Origin: an uncultured Oscillibacter sp.
GTDB lineage: Bacteria > Bacillota > Clostridia > Oscillospirales > Oscillospiraceae
NCBI GenBank assembly: GCA_905233795.1
Contig: CAJOFP010000096.1
Location: forward strand, 1-9,949
DNA length: 9,949 bases
Reading direction: 5' to 3'
Shown: positions 5,223-9,949 of the stretch, in pieces
How the letters are laid out: each line of letters starts with the position of its first letter
Numbering within the stretch: the first letter of the stretch is position 1
Notes under the pieces: model-generated
The model's input: only the letters and a program-made list of their open reading frames with translations
Databases searched by the model: none
What the model was told of the DNA's origin: nothing
Translations under genes and position numbers: made by a program

Positions 5223-5379
5223 ATGTTCAAGTTGGAAATCAAGACCGGCGGCGCGGCGTTCCGGGACGAGTCCCAGACGGATCGTAAAAGATGTGGGTCG
5301 GAAACTGGAAGCCGGTTGCGACAGCGGAAACGTCATGGACAGAAACGGCAACAAAGTCGGAAGCTGGAAATATGATTAA
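5223..5379 (+). pseudogene. MFKLEIKTGGAAF-type gene with a frame break
   Basis: GAGGAGG precedes ATG 5223 by 7 nt, and the frame opens MFKLEIKTGGAAFRDE. It then becomes an arginine- and glutamine-rich nonsense run ending at 5373-5375. The other frame, from about 5278, supplies the expected end: RIVKDVGRKLEAGCDSGNVM and DRNGNKVGSWKYD, stopping at 5377-5379. I recall one common small family beginning MFKLxIKTGxAAF and ending MDxNGNKVGxWK, usually 55-65 residues. Joined, this copy has only about 51 residues, so the middle may have lost codons as well as frame. The shift is +1 in sense (one extra base or two missing) and lies between 5268 and 5280. Confidence 0.75.
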
Positions 5380-5392
5380 GGAGGAATTTGAT

Positions 5393-5941
5393 ATGGCGCG
5401 TTACAAGACGATTCGGGAAGCGGCTCAGGCATGGGTGAAAGGATTTGACCGCGTTCCCCGCGGAATTTTGGAGAAACTGTTTCAGGCGGGCAGCGAAGAT
5501 TTGCGCGAGATTACCCCGCCGAGTGTGAATGACCGGGTATATGTCTATTGGATTTTGGGGCGTAAGCGCGATTGCAACGACGGAGAAATTATCGGTCTCA
5601 AAGAAGATAAGGAAAATAATTCGATTCTCTATACGATTCGGATGGATAATGGCGAAAAGGTGACGATTAAAGACGAAGATTTTGAAGTAATCCGCGATAG
5701 CGCGTTTCCGATGTGGGGAGCGCTGTGGGCGTTCAGCGAACAAATTGACAACGATTGGGTAGAATCGTTAGGCGGTCTTCAGGCGATGGCGGACTGTGGA
5801 TTCCGGATTTACGAACAGGAAGATTACCAGTACATTTTCGGTATCGACGGAGCGGGATATGATTTTTATGAAGAACACTGGATTCCGTTATACAAAGCGC
5901 GTGGGCTGAAATGGCATGAAATTGAGGAGGATGTAAAATGA
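5393..5941 (+). CDS. Phage-type protein with KOW/SH3-like centre (182 aa)
   Basis: AAGGAGG (5378-5384) is 8 nt before ATG 5393, and that site overlaps the stop of the gene before. An earlier start at 5291 only shadows the broken upstream gene. Residues 1-32 form a helical part (MARYKTIREAAQAWVKGFDR). Residues 47-100 look like a small beta-barrel: DRVYVY, GEIIGLK, YTIRMDNGEKVTI, DEDFEVI. Residues 105-175 carry FPMWGALWAFSEQIDNDWV, CGFRIYEQEDYQYIFGIDGA and GYDFYEEHWIPLYKARGLKW, a strongly conserved-looking aromatic block. I recall this as a widespread single family in Clostridia conjugative elements and phages. It overlaps the next gene by 4 nt (ATGA). Molecular role unknown. Confidence 0.85.
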   Translation: MARYKTIREAAQAWVKGFDRVPRGILEKLFQAGSEDLREITPPSVNDRVYVYWILGRKRDCNDGEIIGLKEDKENNSILYTIRMDNGEKVTIKDEDFEVIRDSAFPMWGALWAFSEQIDNDWVESLGGLQAMADCGFRIYEQEDYQYIFGIDGAGYDFYEEHWIPLYKARGLKWHEIEEDVK

Positions 5942-6660
5942 AAAAGATTGTCAATCCCTGCACTTGCAAAGTGGGCAAGAGCGCCGCGAACGCTTATGTC
6001 AAGATTCATTACGAAAACGGGCGTCTGAGTATGAGCGGCGTGATCGGTCCGCTGGCAAGCGGGAACTGTCGCGGTTCCGCTGGGCAATGCGTAGACGAAA
6101 TCCGCGCCGGAAATCCGGCCAAAGGCTGGAATCGTGAAATGTTGGACAAGTTTTGCGAGATTTGGGAGCGTTGGCATTTGAATGATCTGCGTCCGGAGTG
6201 CGAACATCAACGGGAATTGGGCTGGCCGGATATGGCGGGAGAACAGATTAAGCTCTATCACTATCGGCTGAATTTAGAAGCGTTGAAAGAACAGAACGCG
6301 GTGGAAGACGCCGCCCGCGCCGCGCTCCGAAAAGGCGAGATTTTTGAACCGACGCCGGAACAGACCGTTTACGCGGCTCTCCCGTATTGTTTGGATATGT
6401 ATGAACCGTTGGACGGAAAAGAAGCGGCCCGGTATTATGAGCCGAAAAAGCCGCTTCATCCGAAAGACAGCGGATTCACGGAAAAGAAACTTCGCGGCTG
6501 GGTACGGAATGACGAATCGGAAATGGGACTTCTGTGCAAGCCCTGTCCCGTATGCGGATATAAATACGGAAGCGAGTGGAAGCTGGAAGAAGTTCCGCAA
6601 GAGGTTCTGGACTGGTTATTTAATTTGCCGGACACGGAACGTCAGCCCGCGTGGGTATAA
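5938..6660 (+). CDS. GNCRGSxGQ/WERWHLND-motif protein with zinc-ribbon-like tail (240 aa)
   Basis: ATG overlaps the previous stop as ATGA, with GAGGAGG (5924-5930) 7 nt upstream. The N-terminus has beta strands ending LSMSGVIGPLASGNCRGSAG. The core motif WERWHLNDLRPECEHQ spans about residues 77-91. Residues 200-211 read CKPCPVCGYKYG, with cysteines at 200, 203 and 206 and a knuckle-like glycine. H80, C88 and H90 could add metal ligands. The last residues, WLFNLPDTERQPAWV, match the usual ending as I remember it. Proteins with this combination are among the commonest nameless ones of gut phages and conjugative elements. Here the section between about 95 and 195 is acidic and appears less typical. 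A metal-binding structural role is inference. Confidence 0.85.
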   Translation: MKKIVNPCTCKVGKSAANAYVKIHYENGRLSMSGVIGPLASGNCRGSAGQCVDEIRAGNPAKGWNREMLDKFCEIWERWHLNDLRPECEHQRELGWPDMAGEQIKLYHYRLNLEALKEQNAVEDAARAALRKGEIFEPTPEQTVYAALPYCLDMYEPLDGKEAARYYEPKKPLHPKDSGFTEKKLRGWVRNDESEMGLLCKPCPVCGYKYGSEWKLEEVPQEVLDWLFNLPDTERQPAWV

Positions 6661-6699
6661 AAATAAATTTGAAAATTTTAATCGGATAGGGGGCGTAAG

Positions 6700-7113
6700 A
6701 TGAACGGTTTGATTTGCAGAGGCGAAATTTATTATATTGAGGGCGGACACGCGACCGGAAGTGAACAGTACGCCGACAGACCCGGAATTATTGTCAGTAA
6801 TGATTTGAATAACCGGTACAGTAAGACGTTTGAAGTTGTTTTGCTGACGACAAAAGACAAAAGAAATTTGCCTACCCATGTCCGAATTGAGAGCGCGAAA
6901 CATTCGTCCGTTGCGATATGCGAACAGATTATGACCGTTGCGATTGAACGCGTCGGACGTTATATCGGTAAATTGACGGTTGAGGAACAGGCTGCTGTCG
7001 ATTTGGCGATGATGGTCAGCGTCGCGCTCTGTCCTCGCGGATGGATAGCGGGTTTGCGATATTTAATCGCGTCGAATAGTTTCATTCGTGAAGAAACGAA
7101 AAGTGAGGAATGA
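6700..7113 (+). CDS. PemK/MazF-like endoribonuclease toxin family protein (137 aa)
   Basis: AGGGGG (6688-6693) precedes the ATG by 6 nt. The sequence follows the PemK/MazF plan: RGEIYYIEG strand, DRPGIIVSND (R27, the arginine typical of the active site), VVLLTTKDKRNLPTHVRIE (T50, matching the catalytic threonine of MazF), then CEQIMTV and VGRYIGKLT. These proteins cut single-stranded RNA at short sequences. Unlike chromosomal pairs, no small antitoxin gene lies immediately upstream; the next gene, only 3 nt on, is SSB. Phages often carry such unpaired PemK-like genes beside replication genes. The last 25 residues, after VSVALCPRGW, extend past the usual end. Catalytic activity is inferred from residues only. 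Confidence 0.88.
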   Translation: MNGLICRGEIYYIEGGHATGSEQYADRPGIIVSNDLNNRYSKTFEVVLLTTKDKRNLPTHVRIESAKHSSVAICEQIMTVAIERVGRYIGKLTVEEQAAVDLAMMVSVALCPRGWIAGLRYLIASNSFIREETKSEE

Positions 7114-7116
7114 TTG

Positions 7117-7551
7117 ATGAATAAAGTAATCTTGGCGGGACGTTTGACAAGAGACCCGGATATGAAATACGCGCAAGGCGGCGGAACGGCGATAGCCAGA
7201 TATACGCTCGCGGTGGACAGAAGATTTAAGCGTGACGGCGAACAAAGCGCGGATTTTATTTCCTGCGTGGCGTTTGGCAAGAGCGCGGAGTTTGCTTTGC
7301 AATATCTCCGTAAGGGCATGAAAATGATAGTGACCGGTCGAATCCAGACCGGAAGCTATACGAGAGACGACGGAACGAGAGTTTATACGACGGACGTTGT
7401 CGTGGAGGATCACGAGTTCGCCGAAAGCAAGGCGGCGCAGGAAAGAGGACAGTATTACGGAAACGCGCCGTCGGACTACGCGTCAGACCAATCGAATCAA
7501 GCCGGGAATTTTGACGAGCTTCCCGATGAGGACGAGGATTTGCCGTTCTGA
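7117..7551 (+). CDS. ssb: Single-stranded DNA-binding protein
   Basis: ATG 7117 has GAGGA (7105-7109) 7 nt upstream; a TTG at 7114 is less likely. The 144-residue protein starts MNKVILAGRLTRDPDMKYAQ and has the OB-fold pattern of bacterial and phage SSB: IARYTLAVDRRFKRDGEQSA, DFISCVAFGKSAEFALQYLR, KGMKMIVTGRIQTGSYTRDD. The OB domain ends at about residue 105. A short, polar, low-complexity linker and the acidic tip DEDEDLPF follow; this tip binds partner enzymes (helicases, recombination and polymerase proteins) in other bacteria. Length is at the short end for the family but complete. It coats single-stranded DNA during element replication or repair. It is the last gene before the long hairpin. 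Confidence 0.96.
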   Translation: MNKVILAGRLTRDPDMKYAQGGGTAIARYTLAVDRRFKRDGEQSADFISCVAFGKSAEFALQYLRKGMKMIVTGRIQTGSYTRDDGTRVYTTDVVVEDHEFAESKAAQERGQYYGNAPSDYASDQSNQAGNFDELPDEDEDLPF

Positions 7552-7575
7552 TTCCGGCGTGATTGAGGTGTTTTT

Positions 7576-7645
7576 AATCGCCGTGTTTCTGAAAAATCAG
7601 TTTTAAAAATCAAGAAACTATTTTGATTGAAATACGGCGATTTTT
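7576..7645 (+). terminator. Long hairpin followed by T-run
   Basis: AATCGCCGTGTTTC (7576-7589) pairs with GAAATACGGCGATT (7629-7642), 14 bp with one G-U, and five T follow the arm (7641-7645, two of them paired). The 39-nt loop carries an inner AATCAA/TTGATT hairpin (7608-7613 with 7623-7628). It lies 24 nt after the ssb stop and is the likely end of the second transcription unit. The loop is longer than in most intrinsic terminators, so it could also be an attenuator or RNA-stability element. Confidence 0.6.
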
Positions 7646-7860
7646 GGATATTTTCTGGATTTTTCGCAACGCCAAAAAATGGAAAAACGCGTTTCGGATT
7701 CAAAGAATATTCCAATACCCCTATCGGGCAAACGCGCATACAAGGCGTTTCAGGCGCAAATATGAGCGTTATGTTTTATAGATATAAACCGCGTTTATTG
7801 CGGGTATGGTCTGTGAGATTATTATGAAATTACTGTGAAATTACAGGGAGGAAGAACGAA
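7646..7860. other. Intergenic stretch before the MazG cassette
   Basis: No supported gene lies here. The best promoter match is TTGCGG (7798-7803), 16 bp, TATTAT (7820-7825), which is weak. A short stem CCGC/GCGG (7789-7792 with 7800-7803) overlaps the -35 side. Two copies of TGAAATTAC (7825-7833 and 7836-7844) stand 11 bases apart just before AGGGAGG (7845-7851). A short plus-strand frame from 7627 to 7827 looks non-coding. Confidence 0.4.
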
Positions 7861-8562
7861 ATGGAGTTCAAAACGGAAAAAGAGATGGCTGAACGGATGG
7901 GATTGACGTATCGGAAAGACGAATTAATGGATTTGCCGGAAGAAGAACGCAGAGCCGGGTATCTGAAATTCAATATCCCGAATCCGAAGACGCCGTATGA
8001 TTTCAATGGCGAGGGCGTATGGGGCTGGGCGAATCCGGAAAACAAAGCGAAATATAACGATGACCGGTATGACGGGAAATTGACAGTCGTCCTGTGCAAT
8101 ACGCCTGAATATTACGGAGATGTTTTATTTGAGGGGGTGGAAGTAGTTATTCAATGCAACGGCGACAAGCGTCCGATTTTAGATCCGGAATGGATACGGG
8201 AAAAACTGATTGACAGCGGGTTGTATCGAATGGAAGAACCGGAGAAATCGGAAGACGAGATGAGAGATATATGCGTTCTGGCTTTGGAAACGTATGGCGC
8301 GGACGCTCAGACGTTGATGGTATTTGAGGAAATGTCGGAGTTGCAAAAAGAACTGTGCAAACAGGCCAGAGGGATAGGAGATCGCATGGCTATCGTCGAG
8401 GAAATCGCGGATGTGGAAATTACGTTGGAACAGATGAAGATTCTCTATAATTGCGCCGCAATGGTGGAGAAATTCAAGATTGAAAAGTTAGAGCGATTGA
8501 AACGGAGCGTATTGGCCGAAATCGCAATGCGAAATACAGCGGAGGAGGAGAACGAACAATGA
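7861..8562 (+). CDS. Accessory domain fused to MazG-like pyrophosphohydrolase (233 aa)
   Basis: AGGGAGG stands 9 nt before the ATG. Residues 10-115 form one domain: GLTYRKDELMDLPEEERRAG, YDFNGEGVWGWANPENKAKY, CNGDKRPILDPEWI. From memory, such segments exist as stand-alone small phage proteins of unknown role. Residues 133-216 match the all-alpha NTP pyrophosphohydrolase (MazG-like) pattern: VFEEMSELQKEL and AIVEEIADVEITLEQMKILY, giving ExxE at 157-160 and ExxD at 181-184, the metal-binding acidic motif. MazG-type enzymes split nucleoside triphosphates, often modified or surplus ones, into monophosphate and pyrophosphate. The two domains are joined by a short acidic linker (about 124-132). It overlaps the next gene by 4 nt. 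Confidence 0.85.
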   Translation: MEFKTEKEMAERMGLTYRKDELMDLPEEERRAGYLKFNIPNPKTPYDFNGEGVWGWANPENKAKYNDDRYDGKLTVVLCNTPEYYGDVLFEGVEVVIQCNGDKRPILDPEWIREKLIDSGLYRMEEPEKSEDEMRDICVLALETYGADAQTLMVFEEMSELQKELCKQARGIGDRMAIVEEIADVEITLEQMKILYNCAAMVEKFKIEKLERLKRSVLAEIAMRNTAEEENEQ

Positions 8563-9038
8563 AAATCAAAAAGATTTATCTTGAAGCGGATGTTATGCGG
8601 ACGATTCGCACAGGCGAAAAGACGCAAATACGAAATGTGATGGAACCTCAGCCGGAATTGGAAGAACTTTTGCCGTTTTGCGTCTTCTTCGGATCGGAAA
8701 TCAAGGATAACGCGCCCTGCCGTCCGGGAGATATTCTGTGTTTACAGGAAAATGACCCGGCGTATGACGGTTACGGCGTATGCGCTTATGTAAAAGCTGT
8801 AAGGGCGGAACGGTTACAGGAAATTTCCCCGCTGGATATACGCGCCGAGGGAATCAATGCCCCGCAAAATGACGAATGGGATTGCGAAATGTCGGAAGAG
8901 GTCATGAATCAATTCGCGTTTGAAGAAGCGTGGGACAAGCTGGCCGAAAGCAAGAATCTGAATCAGTATCGCTGGGAGAATAATCCGTGGGTATGGGTTA
9001 TTGAGTTTGAGCGGATGAACGGAAAAGAGGCGGCGTAA
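8559..9038 (+). CDS. ASCH/PUA-like phage protein (159 aa)
   Basis: ATGA overlap with the gene before and TAATG overlap with the gene after bind it into one cassette; GGAGGAGG is 10 nt upstream of the start. The layout is that of ASCH-fold proteins: a start strand with TGEKTQIRN (family form GxKTxTRR, so one arginine here is asparagine), RPGDIL at 55-60 (the usual PGD turn), VKAVRAERLQEISPLDIRAEGI at 78-99 and NNPWVWVIEFER at the end. The strand between the PGD turn and VKAV is short compared with the forms I recall (often 180 or more residues). ASCH proteins are thought to bind RNA or modified bases. Next to DUF5131 such a gene is a familiar pair. Confidence 0.8.
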   Translation: MKIKKIYLEADVMRTIRTGEKTQIRNVMEPQPELEELLPFCVFFGSEIKDNAPCRPGDILCLQENDPAYDGYGVCAYVKAVRAERLQEISPLDIRAEGINAPQNDEWDCEMSEEVMNQFAFEEAWDKLAESKNLNQYRWENNPWVWVIEFERMNGKEAA

Positions 9039-9853
9039 TGACTCGGACAAAGATAGACTGGGCGGATTATTCTTGGAATCCCGTAACCGGCTGTTACCAT
9101 GATTGCCCGTATTGTTACGCCCGGAGAATCGCGGAGCGGTTCGGAGGATACGCGAAAGCCGAGGCGCAGTTGGAAACGCTTTTTCCGTATGACGCGGAAA
9201 AAGAGAGCGCGGCGAAAATTCACGAAATCGGCGGCAATTTATTTCCGTTGTACTATAAAGCGGACGGAAAAACCGCGCCGTTTCCGTTCAAGTTCGAGCC
9301 GACTTTGAATTTTGGCAAATTGTACGAACCGGCGAAAATGAAAAAGCCGCAGACGATTTTTGTCGGTTCGATGACTGACCTGTTCGGCGACTGGACGCCG
9401 AACGAATGGATCAAGAGCGTATTTGACGCTTGCAAGACCGCGCCGTGGCACAGATATTTGTTCCTGACAAAAAATCCGGCGCGATATGGGAAACTGTATA
9501 AATCCGGACTTTTGCCGAAAGGGGAAAATTTCTGGTTTGGCGCGTCGGCGACGGATCACAAGTCTTACGAGTACGCGATTGAAAATTTATCCGCCGTCCG
9601 GAACAATTTTATTTCCGCCGAGCCGCTTTTAGGGCGTCTTGATTTGTGGAATATCCATGTAAGCAAAGGCTGGCCGAAATGGTTGATTTTAGGCGCGGAA
9701 ACCGGAAATCGCAAAAAGAAAGTCATTCCAAATGTCAGCTGGATTCAAGAGGCGTTTATTTTTGCGAATGACCACAGAATACCGGTTTTCACAAAAGACA
9801 GCTTAAGTTCAATTATCGGTAAAAATAACATGAGGATGGAATATCCGTGGTAA
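9038..9853 (+). CDS. DUF5131 (phage Gp37/Gp68) family protein, radical-SAM-like
   Basis: ATG overlaps the stop of the ASCH-like gene (TAATG), with AGAGG 7 nt upstream. Residues 1-28 read MTRTKIDWADYSWNPVTGCY HDCPYCYA, with cysteines 19, 23 and 26 in the CxxxCxxC order that holds the iron-sulfur cluster of radical SAM enzymes. Later family markers are FVGSMTDLFGDWTP, YLFLTKNPARY, NFWFGASATDH, ISAEPLLGRLDLW, WLILGAETGNRKKK and VFTKDSL. The full length of 271 residues matches the family, and the ending looks intact. The reaction is not known to me; homologues are common in phages, often beside ASCH-like genes. Radical chemistry on a nucleic acid or nucleotide is inference. Confidence 0.92.
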   Translation: MTRTKIDWADYSWNPVTGCYHDCPYCYARRIAERFGGYAKAEAQLETLFPYDAEKESAAKIHEIGGNLFPLYYKADGKTAPFPFKFEPTLNFGKLYEPAKMKKPQTIFVGSMTDLFGDWTPNEWIKSVFDACKTAPWHRYLFLTKNPARYGKLYKSGLLPKGENFWFGASATDHKSYEYAIENLSAVRNNFISAEPLLGRLDLWNIHVSKGWPKWLILGAETGNRKKKVIPNVSWIQEAFIFANDHRIPVFTKDSLSSIIGKNNMRMEYPW

Positions 9854-9866
9854 GAGGGAAAATTTC

Positions 9867-9902
9867 ATGAATAGCTATGACAGACAGGAAAATTCCGTAT
9901 GA
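9867..9902 (+). CDS. Possible 11-residue micro-ORF
   Basis: ATG at 9867 has GAGGGA (9854-9859) 7 nt upstream and encodes MNSYDRQENSV before TGA. It may be a leader peptide, a relic, or chance. A second in-frame-open start, ATG 9877, shares its frame with the next gene. Confidence 0.2.
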   Translation: MNSYDRQENSV

Positions 9903-9924
9903 TAAATCGAAAGGAAAGATGAAT

Positions 9925-9949
9925 ATGACAAAACGTGAGGCTGTCGTTC
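9925..9949 (+). CDS. Start of another gene, truncated by window end
   Basis: AAGGA (9911-9915) is 9 nt before ATG 9925; ATG 9919 in the same frame is only 3 nt from that site, so 9925 is preferred. The visible residues are MTKREAVV, a beginning often seen in short phage proteins. The frame is also open back to ATG 9877. Too little is present to assign a family. Confidence 0.5.

Noticed and set aside
7627..7827. Plus-strand 66-codon frame after the ssb terminator
   Set aside because: It starts inside the terminator hairpin, has no ribosome binding site, and its aromatic- and glycine-rich sequence does not resemble the neighbouring proteins.
1..9949. tRNA genes, CRISPR arrays, insertion sequences or an integrase with attachment sites
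   Set aside because: No cloverleaf, regularly spaced repeat, transposase-like protein or integrase was found.

Overview
The window reads as part of the early or accessory gene block of a phage, or of an integrative element carrying phage-type genes, from a low-to-mid G+C bacterium. The most likely host is a gut-associated Clostridia or related Bacillota. This rests on strong Shine-Dalgarno sites before nearly every gene, genes all on the plus strand with ATGA/TAATG overlaps, and many small acidic proteins of kinds I associate with Clostridia phages and conjugative elements. Recognisable members are SSB, a PemK/MazF-like protein, a MazG-like domain, an ASCH-like protein and a DUF5131 (Gp37/Gp68) protein. 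No structural, packaging, integrase, tRNA or CRISPR feature is visible. Genus and exact element type cannot be read from the sequence.

Region 1 (1-4442) is a run of small, mostly nameless genes. It opens with the end of a KOW-like protein, followed by a structured, GC-rich intergenic element (437-519) and a small protein ending ITLNI. Next come two genes, each preceded by a copy of the same hairpin leader (920-943 and 1185-1210). Then follow a TGATG-coupled pair and a 194-residue protein whose C-terminus faintly resembles a sliding-clamp domain. After that come a small protein with a WFYFGG motif, a frame-broken MGQFSW-type gene, and a 247-residue protein with a basic linker and a GHYRRCKSGK tail. 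A short terminator-like hairpin follows.

Region 2 (4443-7645) starts with the only strong promoter in the window (TTGACG-17 bp-TATAAT, 4548-4576). It has a small inverted repeat inside its spacer, an A/T inverted repeat upstream and a tandem repeat in the leader. It drives a 75-residue protein, two short genes whose reading frames are broken, two larger phage-type proteins, a solitary PemK/MazF-like protein and SSB. It ends at a long hairpin followed by five T.

Region 3 (7861-9853) is a tight three-gene cassette with overlapping start and stop codons. It holds an N-terminal accessory domain fused to a MazG-like pyrophosphohydrolase domain, an ASCH/PUA-like protein, and a DUF5131 protein with a radical-SAM-type CxxxCxxC motif. 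The start of another gene follows at the window edge.

Most worth a second look are the three frame-broken genes between 2.8 and 5.4 kb, the in-frame continuation after the stop at 765, the duplicated leader hairpin with a Shine-Dalgarno-like loop, the structured element at 437-519, the promoter/operator region, and the MazG-fusion/ASCH/DUF5131 cassette. No clearly novel defence system is evident. The cassette is the best candidate for an undescribed functional unit, but its joint function is inference.
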